NCBI GenBank assembly: GCA_016702305.1
Contig: JADJEH010000002.1
Location: 372,001 to 436,000, forward strand
Length of the DNA stretch: 64,000 nt
Direction: 5' to 3'
DNA from: a bacterium
GTDB taxonomy: Bacteria; Electryoneota; RPQS01
This document shows positions 23,098 to 32,330 of the stretch, in pieces. The notes beneath the pieces are model-generated. The model made no database searches. It saw only the letters and a program-made list of their open reading frames with translations, and was not told where the DNA came from. The position numbers and the translations under genes are program-made. The number at the start of each line of letters is the position of its first letter. Position 1 is the stretch's first letter.

Positions 23098-23774
23098 AGA
23101 TAGGCGTCATCAGCGACATTCACGGGAACCTCCCGGCCCTCGAAGCCGTTCTGGAAGATTGTGAACAGCGCGGGCTAAGCACGATCGTCTGCCTCGGTGA
23201 CTCCGTGGGCTATGGCGCCAATCCCAATGAATGCTGCGACCTCGTGCGGACTCGGTGCACGGCCTGCGTGATGGGAAATCACGATTCGGCCCTGTGCGGC
23301 GTCACGCCGCTGCAATTTTTCAATGCCTACGCCCGCGCGGCCATTGACTGGTCGCTGGCCATGGTAGATGACCCGAACAAACAGTGGCTGCGGGACCTGC
23401 CGTTGACGCATGCCATCGAAGATGCGCTGTTTGTTCACGCCACGCCTAAGGATCCCGGTGCGTGGAACTACATTCATAATCCAGATGAGGCCGCGATGCA
23501 TTTCGCCGTGATGGCGCCGAGCCGTACAGCCTTCATCGGACACTCGCATATTCCGGCGCACTTCACCGGTTCCGAGAACCGCCGAATCATCAATGTCGGC
23601 GCGGTCGGCCAGCCGCGGGACCGCAATCCGCACGCGGGCTACGTCGTATACGATACGGAAACGCGCAACTTCCAATGGTGTCGTGTCAACTACGATATTC
23701 AGCGGGCGGCCCAGGCGATTCGCGATGCCGGACTACCGGAGTTCTTGGCCTCCCGGCTATTCATCGGGATGTAA
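23094..23774 (+). CDS. Metallophosphoesterase (YfcE/MJ0936-like)
   Basis: A 226-residue calcineurin-like phosphoesterase. Metal motifs are visible in order: ISDIHGNLPALE (residues 6-17), CLGDSVGYGANP, VMGNHDSAL, FVHATPKDP and IGHSHIPAHF. The family hydrolyses phosphodiesters or phosphomonoesters, and the substrate is not known from sequence. Start and overlap with nusB (ATGA) support co-transcription. Confidence 0.92.
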   Translation: MKIGVISDIHGNLPALEAVLEDCEQRGLSTIVCLGDSVGYGANPNECCDLVRTRCTACVMGNHDSALCGVTPLQFFNAYARAAIDWSLAMVDDPNKQWLRDLPLTHAIEDALFVHATPKDPGAWNYIHNPDEAAMHFAVMAPSRTAFIGHSHIPAHFTGSENRRIINVGAVGQPRDRNPHAGYVVYDTETRNFQWCRVNYDIQRAAQAIRDAGLPEFLASRLFIGM

Positions 23775-23875
23775 CAACTCACGATATGGTGGGCGGCCCG
23801 CAAGCCGCCCATGCTGTGATATTCACTGGCCGAACCGGAACGGCATTCATCCGGAATCAGACCATTTTCCCCAAC

Positions 23876-26800
23876 ATGCTCGACTTTATTCTCACAAAGA
23901 TATTCGGTTCCAAACATCAACGGGCCGCCAAAAAAGTGCTGCCGCTCGTGATCGAGATCAACAAGCTCGAACAGGAGTATCAGGCGCTCACGGCAGAGCA
24001 GTTGCGGGCCAAGACGGATGAATTCCGCGCGCGGCTAACTGACGGCGAAACCGTGGATGATCTCATGGTCGAGGCCTTCGCAGCGGTCAAGAACGCCTGC
24101 CGCCGATTGGTCGGACACGAGTATCTTGTGCGTGAACAGCGCATGACCTGGAACATGGTCCCCTATGACGTGCAGGTCATCGGCGGTATCGCTCTCCATC
24201 AAGGGAAGATCGCGGAAATGGCCACGGGCGAAGGCAAGACGCTCGTGGCGACCTTTCCCCTCTACCTGAACTCATTGCCCGGGAAGGGCGTGCACTTGGT
24301 CACGGTCAATGACTACTTGGCCCAGCGCGACTCAGAGTGGATGAGCCCGGTCTTCGAGATGCTCGGCCTGAGCGTCGGCGTGATCACGTCCGACATGTCG
24401 CCGCCGCGCCGTCGTCAGGAATACGCCAAAGACATCACCTACGGTACCAATAACGAATTCGGCTTTGATTACCTGCGCGACAACATGGCCATGCACATGG
24501 ATTACGTCGTGCAGCGCGGTCACCACTTCGCCATCGTAGATGAGGTGGACAGTGTTCTGATTGACGAAGCGCGGACGCCGCTCATTATCTCCGGCCCGGT
24601 CGAACACTCGACGCAGCGCTTTGAGGAAATGAAGCCGTCGGTCGAGCAAATGGTCAGATTGCAGGGGCAATTGATCATCAAGCTCGCCGATGAAATCGAA
24701 GCCATGCTGAAAGAGGCCAAGCCCGACGAGTATGAGATCGGCAAGAAGTTGCTGATGTGCCAGCGCGGCTATCCCAAACACAAGCGGACGCTCAGACTGT
24801 TTCAGGAACCGTCGAACACGCAGCTTCGCCAGCGCGTCGAGAACGAATACATGCGCGACAAGAAGATGCACAAGCTCGACGAAGAGCTGTACTTCTCGAT
24901 TGACGAGAAGTCGCATCAAGCGGATCTTTCCGAGATGGGCCGTCAACAGCTCACGCGCTATTTCGGCGGCGACAAGGACCTGTTTCTCTTGCCGGACTTG
25001 GCCGACGAGTTTGCCAAGCTCGACACGGACGAGTCGCTGACTCCGGAAAATCGTGCCGAGACCAAGGCAAAGTTGCAGGAAGTCTACGCCCATCGCGCCG
25101 AACGCGTTCAGAACGTCGCCCAGCTCCTCAAGGCGTACACGATCTACGAGAAGGACGTCGAGTACGTGCTGCAGGACGGCAAGGTGCAGATCGTGGACGA
25201 GTTCACAGGCCGCATTTTGTCGGGCCGCCGCTACTCGGACGGCCTGCATCAGGCCATCGAGGCCAAGGAGGGCGTGAAAGTCGAGCGCGAGACGCAGACC
25301 ATCGCCACGATCACCCTGCAGAACTACTTCCGCCTATACGGGAAATTGGCCGGCATGACCGGTACGGCTGAGACGGAAGAGTCGGAATTCTATTCGATCT
25401 ATAAGCTCGAAGTGATGGTCATTCCGACGCATCAGGCTGTCCGGCGCTTGGACGATGACGATCTGATCTATCGCACGAAGCGCGAAAAGTACAACGCCAT
25501 CGTGGACCGCATCGCCGAACTGCATGAACACCGCCAACCGGTGCTTGTCGGTACGACCTCGGTCGAGGTGTCCGAAGTCATTGCCCGAATGCTGAAGGGG
25601 CGCCGTATTCCGCACAACGTGCTGAATGCCAAGCAGCATCAGAAGGAAGCTGAAGTCGTGGCCAATGCCGGCCAGCTCGGCGCGGTGACGATTGCCACTA
25701 ACATGGCCGGTCGCGGCACGGATATCAAGCTTGGTCAGGGCGTCGTGCAATGGAAGGGCGGCGCGGGCGACAAGGCCAAAGCCGAGGGCGGTCTCTTCAT
25801 TCTGGGAACGGAACGCCATGAGTCGCGCCGTATTGACCGTCAGTTGCGCGGCCGCGCCGGTCGCCAGGGCGATCCGGGAACGAGCCAGTTTTACGTTTCT
25901 CTTGAAGACGACTTGATGCGCCTGTTCGGTTCCGACCGCATGGCGGCGGTAATGGACAAGCTCGGTTTGAAAGAGGGCGAAGTTATCTCGGCCGGAATGA
26001 TCACCCGTTCCATCGGTCGTGCGCAGCAGCGCGTCGAGGCCTACAACTTTGGCATTCGTAAGCACCTGCTTGAATACGATGACGTGATGAACCAGCAGCG
26101 TTCGGTTGTCTACTCGCGCCGCAATATTGCCCTTCGGGGCGAAGACCCGCAGCCTCTTGTGAACGAGATGCTCGGTGACTTCGTGGACTATCTCTTTGAG
26201 AAGCACGGAGAAGGTGAAAACATCGCTCGCGAGGCTTTCACCGAAGAGGTGATGCGCACGTTCTTGGTTGACCTGTCACATGATGAGGCGTTCTTCCATG
26301 CGAAGCCGTCTGACCAGACGGTTATCATGAACGAGCGGATTGAAGAGGCGCGTTTGCGCCGTATCGAGCTTCTGGGCGAGGATCTGTTTCGTGACTTGCA
26401 GAGGCAAGCTATCCTCCGGGTGATGGACGTGAAGTGGAAAGACCACCTCTACGCGATGGATGGCCTCAAGGAAGGCGTGGGTCTGCGTGCTTATGGCCAG
26501 AAGGATCCGCTCATCGAATACAAGAAAGAGGGTTTTTCGCTCTTTCAGAAGATGTTGGACGAAGTCAACGCGGACGCGCTGCGCATCATGTTCAGCTACC
26601 GCTTGCAGGTGAATCCCGCACCGGCGCAGGCCGCCCCGCAGCCGACGGTAACCCGCACACCCGCTATGACTTACTCGCACGCCAGTGCGTCCGGCCTGGC
26701 CTACTCGGCGGCGGTTCGTCCGAATGCCGAGGGAGGAGCCCCACCGCCCGCAGGTCCGGATGCCGCTGGCAAAAAGGAACCCGTCCGGGTGGGCGAACGC

Positions 26801-26884
26801 GTGGGTAGAAATGACCCATGCCCGTGCGGGAGCGGGAAGAAGTACAAGAAATGCCACGGCACAGCCGAAGAAGTTTCCGATTGA
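23876..26884 (+). CDS. secA: Preprotein translocase ATPase SecA
   Basis: A 1002-residue SecA motor that drives unfolded proteins through SecYEG. Walker A is MATGEGKTLVA (about 115-125) and DEAD-type VDEVDSVLIDEARTPLIIS follows. LAGMTGTAETEESEF, TNMAGRGTDIKLG and RQLRGRAGRQGDPG are the NBD2 motifs. The C-terminus has a Pro/Ala linker and the SEC-C zinc motif DPCPCGSGKKYKKCHG. The open frame runs 67 codons further upstream over the phosphoesterase, but SecA homology begins at MLDFILTKIFGSKH, so the ATG at 23876 is chosen. A moderate insertion with KLADEIEAMLKEAKP and LFLLPDLADEFAKLD lies in the first half, as is common in FCB SecA. Confidence 0.97.
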   Translation: MLDFILTKIFGSKHQRAAKKVLPLVIEINKLEQEYQALTAEQLRAKTDEFRARLTDGETVDDLMVEAFAAVKNACRRLVGHEYLVREQRMTWNMVPYDVQVIGGIALHQGKIAEMATGEGKTLVATFPLYLNSLPGKGVHLVTVNDYLAQRDSEWMSPVFEMLGLSVGVITSDMSPPRRRQEYAKDITYGTNNEFGFDYLRDNMAMHMDYVVQRGHHFAIVDEVDSVLIDEARTPLIISGPVEHSTQRFEEMKPSVEQMVRLQGQLIIKLADEIEAMLKEAKPDEYEIGKKLLMCQRGYPKHKRTLRLFQEPSNTQLRQRVENEYMRDKKMHKLDEELYFSIDEKSHQADLSEMGRQQLTRYFGGDKDLFLLPDLADEFAKLDTDESLTPENRAETKAKLQEVYAHRAERVQNVAQLLKAYTIYEKDVEYVLQDGKVQIVDEFTGRILSGRRYSDGLHQAIEAKEGVKVERETQTIATITLQNYFRLYGKLAGMTGTAETEESEFYSIYKLEVMVIPTHQAVRRLDDDDLIYRTKREKYNAIVDRIAELHEHRQPVLVGTTSVEVSEVIARMLKGRRIPHNVLNAKQHQKEAEVVANAGQLGAVTIATNMAGRGTDIKLGQGVVQWKGGAGDKAKAEGGLFILGTERHESRRIDRQLRGRAGRQGDPGTSQFYVSLEDDLMRLFGSDRMAAVMDKLGLKEGEVISAGMITRSIGRAQQRVEAYNFGIRKHLLEYDDVMNQQRSVVYSRRNIALRGEDPQPLVNEMLGDFVDYLFEKHGEGENIAREAFTEEVMRTFLVDLSHDEAFFHAKPSDQTVIMNERIEEARLRRIELLGEDLFRDLQRQAILRVMDVKWKDHLYAMDGLKEGVGLRAYGQKDPLIEYKKEGFSLFQKMLDEVNADALRIMFSYRLQVNPAPAQAAPQPTVTRTPAMTYSHASASGLAYSAAVRPNAEGGAPPPAGPDAAGKKEPVRVGERVGRNDPCPCGSGKKYKKCHGTAEEVSD

Positions 26885-27033
26885 GAACCCTTGCCTTTGG
26901 CGCTTTTTTTCGCTAAAATGCAGGCGCGTCCGGTATGAATTGCTTAAGACCATTGTTGCCCGCAAGTTAGGCGGCAGGCAACCTCGCCCGTGGAACTCGT
27001 CCCCCTGACCCGGGGTAAAAGGAAGGCCACTGC

Positions 27034-27510
27034 ATGGACCAACGGATAGTCGAGATAATTTTGTATGTAATTGGCGAGATTGAATCCCGCCGTGTAAATT
27101 TGGATGAGATTGACGGCATTTCCGAGGACCTGATCAAGCAGGGTTTTTCGCGACGTGAGGTCACGACGGCCTTTTCGGTCTTTAATCAGCGTGGCATGGG
27201 GGCTCGGGACCGCTCGCAGATTATCGAACCGGCGAATCCCAACGCCTTTCGTGTGCTGCACGACATGGAATCGCAATTCATCAGCCGCGAAGCGTTAGGC
27301 CACGTGTTGCAATTGCTGCGATTGGGCGTGTTGTCGCATGCCGATGTCGAGGAGCTGATTGAACGTTGTGTCATGATGGGTTCACCGGCCGCCGAGATGT
27401 CCGAGATGAAAATGATGGTGGCCACACATTTGTTTGAAAAAGAGCTGTTGCCCAGCGAGAGCATGATGCCTGCGGCATCGGCTCGTCTTCTGCCGGAGCT
27501 GATTCACTGA
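27034..27510 (+). CDS. Smg/DUF494 family protein
   Basis: A 158-residue protein of the Smg (DUF494) family. RIVEIILYVIGEIESRR at the start, LIKQGFSRREVTTAFSVFN and a C-terminal helical part are typical. In many Gram-negative bacteria smg lies next to topA, as here (132 bases upstream of it). The biochemical role is not known. The ribosome site is AAAGGAAGG ahead of the ATG. Confidence 0.85.
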   Translation: MDQRIVEIILYVIGEIESRRVNLDEIDGISEDLIKQGFSRREVTTAFSVFNQRGMGARDRSQIIEPANPNAFRVLHDMESQFISREALGHVLQLLRLGVLSHADVEELIERCVMMGSPAAEMSEMKMMVATHLFEKELLPSESMMPAASARLLPELIH

Positions 27511-27598
27511 GCAGTTTCGTTCGGAACACGGTACGGAATCTTACCCATTTTCATGTTTTTAGCCGCTTCACAACGGCTGTAATCCCTTTCGCTAACTT

Positions 27599-27626
27599 AA
27601 AGCTTTGAGCCCGCGCTTAAAGCTTT
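27599..27626 (+). terminator. Strong hairpin just upstream of topA, terminator-like
   Basis: AAAGCTTTGAGC (27599-27610) pairs over 12 positions with GCTTAAAGCTTT (27615-27626), including one G-U pair, around a CCGC loop. The tail TGCTTTC is U-rich but not a clean U-tract. A smaller stem, AGCCG/CGGCT, lies at 27561-27578. It could end smg transcription or act as a leader hairpin for topA, whose ATG is 15 bases away. Confidence 0.5.
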
Positions 27627-27641
27627 TGCTTTCTAACAGGC

Positions 27642-30113
27642 ATGCCCAAAAAGACGACCAAAAAGACCGCTCGCGCCAAGTCTGCGCCGAAAAAGAAGTC
27701 CGCTCCGGCCAAGAAAACGGCCGCGAAGACGACGACGGCCAAGACTGCGGCCAGCAAGAAGAGCGCGGCCAAGACGCCGGCCAAGAGCGCTGCTAAAAGC
27801 GCTGCGCGGCGCAGCACACGCGGCGGCGCGGACTTCGATTCCGTGTCCAGCGTTGGCCGGAAGTTTGTCATCGTCGAATCGCCCGCCAAGGCGCGCACGC
27901 TGTCAGGCTATCTTGGCCGTGAATTCGCAGTAGCGGCGTCGGTGGGTCATGTTCGCGACCTGCCTGAGAAGAAGCTGGGTGTGGATCTCAAAAAGAACTT
28001 TGCGCCCGAGTACGTGACGATAGTGGGCAAAGAAGACGTCATCGCGATGCTGCGCCGGAATGCGCGCGATGCGAGCGAAGTGTTCATCGCCACCGACCCT
28101 GACCGCGAGGGCGAAGCCATCGCTTTCCATATCGCGCATGAGATCGGCGCTGAGCATCATCACAAGGTGCATCGCGTGCTCTTCAACGAAATCACGCGGG
28201 ACGCCGTGAAACGCGCGCTCGCGATGCCCGGTGCCATTGACGACACCAAGGTGGACGCGCAGCAGGCGCGGCGTGTGCTTGACCGTTTGGTGGGCTATTT
28301 AGTTTCACCGCTGCTTCAGAAAATTGTTGCACGTGGAACGTCCGCAGGCCGTGTCCAATCGGTCGCGCTCCGCTTGATTTGCGAGCGCGAAGAGGAGATT
28401 CGCGCCTTCACGCCGCAGGAATATTGGACCATCGCGGCGCTGCTGTCCGCCAATAAGCAGGAGAGCTTTGAAGCCAAGCTCTCCAAGATCGCAGGCAAGA
28501 AGGCGGAAATTGGCGACGAGAAGACGGCCAAGAGCATTGTAAAGGACTGCGCGGGGAAAGAGTTCCAACTCGCGGACCTTAAGAGCCGTCCTTCGAAATC
28601 TTCACCAGCCGCGCCCTATACGACCTCGACTTTGCAGCAGGATGCGGCGCGCCGCTTAGGTTTTTCGAACGATCGGACGATGTCCGCTGCGCAACAGCTC
28701 TATGAAGGCATTGAGCTTGGCAAGGACGGCTCCGTCGGTCTAATCACCTATATGCGTACCGACTCCGTTCGTGTCGCGCCTGAAGCGCTGGGGACGTTAC
28801 GAGAATTTATCGGTGAACGATACGGCGAAGAGTACTTGCCCAAGACTGCGCGGTTCTACAAGACGAAGAACTCAGCGCAGGACGCGCACGAGGCGATTCG
28901 CCCGACCGATGTAACTCGCGATCCCGGTTCGGTCAGGAAGCATCTCAAGCCGGAGCAGTTCAAGCTCTATGAATTGATCTGGAAGCGCTATGTCGCCTCG
29001 CAGACGGAGGATGCGCGCTTTGAGGTCACGACGGCGACGCTCACAGTGGGAGATTACGAGTTTCGTGCGGGTGGCCGCCGTTTGTTGTTTCCCGGGCACT
29101 TGCAAATCCTGGCCGAAGTTGCCGACGACTCGCCGCGCGATGCCCGCGAACAGCTTGAGTCTGATTTGACCAATGAGCTGCCGGAGCTGAAGGTCGGGAA
29201 AAAGTACTCGGCCCAAAATGTCACGCCCACCCAGCACTTCACTGAGCCGCCCCCGCGCTACAATGCCGGTTCGCTTGTCAAGACGCTCGACGAATTGGGC
29301 ATCGGGCGACCGAGTACCTATGCGCAGATCATCTCTGTGCTGGTCAAGCGCAAGTATATCACGGACGAGCAGCGCCGCTTTCAGCCGACCGATCTTGGCG
29401 AGGCTGTAAACAAAGTGCTGGTTGAGCAATTCCCGGATATCTTTAACGTGTCCTTCACGGCGCAGATGGAAGAAGAGCTTGACTCGATAGAAAACGACAA
29501 GGTTGCTTGGCAGAAGGTCGTGAAGGACTTCTATACGCCGTTTGCCGTTGACCTCGCGCGAGTCAACGAGAATCGTCAGGAGCTTAAGAAGGCGATCCAA
29601 GAGACGATTGAGAAGCCGTGCCCCGATTGCGGCGGCGATCTGGTGATCAAGTGGGGCCGTGCCGGCAAGTTTATCGCCTGCACAAATTACCCTGAGTGCC
29701 GCTACACCGAACCGCTCGAAGCTGAAAAGGTGCCGGACTTCCCGGCCACGGACTGCCCGAAATGCGGCAAGCCGATGGCTCCGAAGAAGAGCCGCTACGG
29801 TTGGTTTTTGGGCTGCACGGGCTACCCGGAATGCAAGACGATTCAACCGATGCCCGATCCCAATGCGATTGACTGTCCGCGGGAGGGCTGCGGCGGCAAG
29901 GTCAGCGTGCGTCGTTCTAAGCGCGGCAAGGTCTTCTACGGCTGCTCGAATTACCCCAATTGCGACTTCGTGAGCTGGAACAAACCGGTGGCCGAAAAGT
30001 GCCCTGAGTGCGGCAACAGCTACATGGAGGAGAAGAACCTTAAGGCCGGTTCCATCCGCCAATGCCCGAAGTGCAAACACAAAATCGAGATCACCCCGGC
30101 GGCCAAGCCATAG
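27642..30113 (+). CDS. topA: DNA topoisomerase I with basic N-terminal tail
   Basis: An 823-residue type IA topoisomerase that relaxes negative supercoils. Residues 1-60 are an Ala/Lys tail (17 Lys and 4 Arg) resembling histone H1/Hc1 tails. The TOPRIM domain starts at FVIVESPAKA (about 75-84), with ATDPDREGEAIAFH further on. The catalytic Tyr lies in LITYMRTDSVRV. Four zinc-ribbon repeats close the protein (CPDCGGD...CTNYPEC; CPKCGKP...CTGYPEC; CPREGCGG...CSNYPNC; CPECGNS...CPKCK). Basic tails are known mostly at the C-terminus of actinobacterial TopA, so the N-terminal position is unusual. The 3' end overlaps xerC/D. Confidence 0.97.
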   Translation: MPKKTTKKTARAKSAPKKKSAPAKKTAAKTTTAKTAASKKSAAKTPAKSAAKSAARRSTRGGADFDSVSSVGRKFVIVESPAKARTLSGYLGREFAVAASVGHVRDLPEKKLGVDLKKNFAPEYVTIVGKEDVIAMLRRNARDASEVFIATDPDREGEAIAFHIAHEIGAEHHHKVHRVLFNEITRDAVKRALAMPGAIDDTKVDAQQARRVLDRLVGYLVSPLLQKIVARGTSAGRVQSVALRLICEREEEIRAFTPQEYWTIAALLSANKQESFEAKLSKIAGKKAEIGDEKTAKSIVKDCAGKEFQLADLKSRPSKSSPAAPYTTSTLQQDAARRLGFSNDRTMSAAQQLYEGIELGKDGSVGLITYMRTDSVRVAPEALGTLREFIGERYGEEYLPKTARFYKTKNSAQDAHEAIRPTDVTRDPGSVRKHLKPEQFKLYELIWKRYVASQTEDARFEVTTATLTVGDYEFRAGGRRLLFPGHLQILAEVADDSPRDAREQLESDLTNELPELKVGKKYSAQNVTPTQHFTEPPPRYNAGSLVKTLDELGIGRPSTYAQIISVLVKRKYITDEQRRFQPTDLGEAVNKVLVEQFPDIFNVSFTAQMEEELDSIENDKVAWQKVVKDFYTPFAVDLARVNENRQELKKAIQETIEKPCPDCGGDLVIKWGRAGKFIACTNYPECRYTEPLEAEKVPDFPATDCPKCGKPMAPKKSRYGWFLGCTGYPECKTIQPMPDPNAIDCPREGCGGKVSVRRSKRGKVFYGCSNYPNCDFVSWNKPVAEKCPECGNSYMEEKNLKAGSIRQCPKCKHKIEITPAAKP

Positions 30114-31051
30114 CGCTCGCGGCTTTAGCTGCGGACTACTTGGACGCCTTGCGTGTGCGGCGCCGTTCTGTGCATACTCAGGCGGCCTACCGGCGCGATT
30201 TGATGCAGGCGCTCGACCGATTGCATCTTCAAATCGGACGGGAGCTATCTGTTTCGGATTGGCGCTATGAGTCGCTGCGGGATGTCATGTACGCGTGGGC
30301 GGAGCAGGACCTGACCGCAAGCAGCCTGCAACGCAAACGCGCGGTGTTGAGCGATTTCTCGAAGTTCCTCCGAGGCCTTGGGCTGTTAGAGGGCAATCCG
30401 ATAGCGCTGATAGATCCTCCTCGCGTCAAGAAACCGTTGCCGCACGTCTTTACGGAACGAACGCTGGCAGATGTGTTAGACAGCCTCGGGAGCGGTTGGC
30501 CGGTCGTTCGCGATCGTGCGCTGCTGGAAGTCCTGTACGGCGGTGGATTGCGCATCTCCGAGGCGTTGGCGTTGGATATTGACCACCTCGACCTGCCCCT
30601 GGGGACGGTACGGGTGCTGGGAAAAGGCAACAAGGAGCGCGTGGTGCCGCTCTCGAAAGCGGCAGTGTCGGCGCTGCAAGACTACCTATCGGCTCGTGGT
30701 GAGACCTTTCCGTCGCACCCGGCCGAACCGATGTGGCTTTCGGACCGAGGCAAGCCCTTGACCCGTTTTCGGGCTGCGCGAATCGTGAAACAGCGGTTGG
30801 GGGCCTGGATGGGCGAGGCCAGTCCGCATAAACTTCGCCATAGCTTTGCGACGCATTTGTTGGCGCGCGGTGCGGATCTGCGCGCGGTACAAGAATTGCT
30901 TGGTCATGCATCTGTGAGCACAACTGAGCGCTATACGCATGTCACCGCTCAGCGCTTGCGCGACGCCTATCAGCAGGCTCACCCGCACGCTGGGGAGCCA
31001 CCACTTGAAACCCCGGCGGAATCGCAACCGCCGCAAAGGACGGAGTCATGA
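30062..31051 (+). CDS. Tyrosine recombinase XerC/XerD
   Basis: A 329-residue tyrosine site-specific recombinase that resolves chromosome dimers at dif. The N-terminal SAM-like core-binding domain has VRRRSVHTQAAYRRDL. Catalytic residues in order are Arg in GGGLRISEALAL, His-x-x-Arg in SPHKLRHSFATHL, His in ELLGHASVSTT and the nucleophile Tyr in ERYTHV. With one gene in view I cannot choose between XerC and XerD. The ATG at 30062 overlaps topA by 52 bases. A GTG 9 bases later is also possible. The C-terminal tail PHAGEPPLETPAESQPP is probably disordered. The stop overlaps hpf by 4 bases. Confidence 0.93.
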   Translation: MPEVQTQNRDHPGGQAIALAALAADYLDALRVRRRSVHTQAAYRRDLMQALDRLHLQIGRELSVSDWRYESLRDVMYAWAEQDLTASSLQRKRAVLSDFSKFLRGLGLLEGNPIALIDPPRVKKPLPHVFTERTLADVLDSLGSGWPVVRDRALLEVLYGGGLRISEALALDIDHLDLPLGTVRVLGKGNKERVVPLSKAAVSALQDYLSARGETFPSHPAEPMWLSDRGKPLTRFRAARIVKQRLGAWMGEASPHKLRHSFATHLLARGADLRAVQELLGHASVSTTERYTHVTAQRLRDAYQQAHPHAGEPPLETPAESQPPQRTES

Positions 31052-31338
31052 GAACCCAGATCACCGCAGTACACTTCAATGCCACGGATTCCTTGCAAGA
31101 GTTTGCCGAAAATGAAGCCCAGCGTCTGCTCAAGTTCGCGGACGACATTCTGCACTGCGAAATCGAGTTCAGTTTCAACAAACAGGAGAAGAAAGCGCAC
31201 GTTCATATCAGCCTCGACGGCGTGGTGTTGAACGCTTCGGCGATCACCGAAGATTTTCGCAAGTCCACCGTGCTGGCCGTGGACAAACTTGAAGGCCAGG
31301 TCAAGAAGCACAAGGACAAGCTCCAAACCCGGTATTAG
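31048..31338 (+). CDS. hpf: Ribosome hibernation promoting factor, short form
   Basis: A 96-residue HPF/RaiA protein that binds the 30S decoding centre during starvation and helps form inactive ribosomes. QITAVHFNATDSLQEFAENEAQRLLKF, then IEFSFNKQEKKAHVHISLDG and AVDKLEGQVKKHKDKLQ match the family. It lacks the long-form C-terminal dimerisation domain. It overlaps xerC/D (ATGA) and stands 12 bases before hprK, a neighbourhood seen in many bacteria with rpoN/hpf/PTS clusters. Confidence 0.93.
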   Translation: MRTQITAVHFNATDSLQEFAENEAQRLLKFADDILHCEIEFSFNKQEKKAHVHISLDGVVLNASAITEDFRKSTVLAVDKLEGQVKKHKDKLQTRY

Positions 31339-31350
31339 ACCGGACCGATT

Positions 31351-32322
31351 ATGATAGAGCGACTGGCCGTAAGCGCCTTTTATCAAGAGAATCAGTCGCG
31401 ACTGAGTCTCAAGCTGCGCAATAGTCCGCGCGGCTTGACGCGCGAGATATCGCAAAAGGAACTGCACCGTCCCGGCCTGGCGCTGGCCGGGTTCCTCGAA
31501 CTGTTTACGTATGACCGGGTGCAAGTGCTCGGGAATACGGAAATGAAGTACCTGGCCAGCTTGTCAGACCATGAACGTCGGCAATCGCTGGCCAGGCTCT
31601 TCAATTTTGAAATCCCCTGTCTGATCGTTACGAACGACAATCCGCTTCCGCTCGAATTGATGCAGGCGGCGGATGCGTCGGCGGTGGCGATTTTCACGAC
31701 GCCGCTGACGACGACGGAACTGACACATCTGCTGTCGGACTATCTCGACCACAAGTTTGCGCCCTCCACGACGATTCACGCTTCGCTCGTGGACGTCTAC
31801 GGCACTGGTCTGCTGTTCACGGGCCGCAGTGGAATTGGCAAGTCCGAAGTCTCGCTCGACTTGGTTGAGCGCGGGCACCGGCTCGTCGCGGACGACATGG
31901 TGACGTTGACGCGCACCGCCGAGAATGTGATGATGGGAACGGGCCGCGAATATCTGCGCCACTACATGGAGATCCGCGGTATCGGGATCATTGACGTGGG
32001 CCGCATGTTTGGCGTGCGCGCGATTCGTCAGCAGAAGCGCGTCGAGACAGAAGTGGAACTTGTGGATTGGCGCGCCGACGCTGACTACGAACGGATCGGG
32101 CTGGACGAGCAGTACAAGGAATATCTTGGCGTGAAGATACCGCACGTGATACTGCCCATCTTCCCCGGGAAGAATATTACGGTCATCGCCGAAGCCATCG
32201 CGCTGAACTTGCACCTAAAGATATACGGATTTCATCCCGCCAAAGAATTCAGCCGCGCACTCTCGCAAGTTATGGAAAACAAGACCGTCCTGCAATCCTA
32301 TCTCGAGAAAGATTTCGAGTAG
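31351..32322 (+). CDS. hprK: HPr kinase/phosphorylase
   Basis: A 323-residue HprK that phosphorylates and dephosphorylates Ser46 of HPr. The N-terminal domain includes RLSLKLRNSPRGLTREISQ and GFLELFTYDRVQVLG. The P-loop GLLFTGRSGIGKSEVSLDL is followed by VADDMV and by the HprK signature EIRGIGIIDVGRMFGVRAIR. The C-terminal helix starts AEAIALNLHLK. It is followed 8 bases later by a PTS EIIA gene, as in many Gram-negative bacteria that use PTS proteins for regulation. An HPr gene is not in the window. Confidence 0.97.
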   Translation: MIERLAVSAFYQENQSRLSLKLRNSPRGLTREISQKELHRPGLALAGFLELFTYDRVQVLGNTEMKYLASLSDHERRQSLARLFNFEIPCLIVTNDNPLPLELMQAADASAVAIFTTPLTTTELTHLLSDYLDHKFAPSTTIHASLVDVYGTGLLFTGRSGIGKSEVSLDLVERGHRLVADDMVTLTRTAENVMMGTGREYLRHYMEIRGIGIIDVGRMFGVRAIRQQKRVETEVELVDWRADADYERIGLDEQYKEYLGVKIPHVILPIFPGKNITVIAEAIALNLHLKIYGFHPAKEFSRALSQVMENKTVLQSYLEKDFE

Positions 32323-32330
32323 GAGCGGTC

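Noticed and set aside
23675..23875. Extra 67 codons upstream of SecA in the same frame
   Set aside because: They overlap the phosphoesterase gene and lack SecA similarity; homology starts at the ATG at 23876.
24332..25249. 305-codon minus-strand frame within secA
   Set aside because: It lies fully antisense to conserved secA codons and shows only composition-driven low-complexity; no domain is recognisable.
28872..30080. 402-codon minus-strand frame opposite topA
   Set aside because: Fully antisense to conserved topA with zinc-ribbon codons; Arg/Ala/Leu bias is the usual GC-rich shadow.
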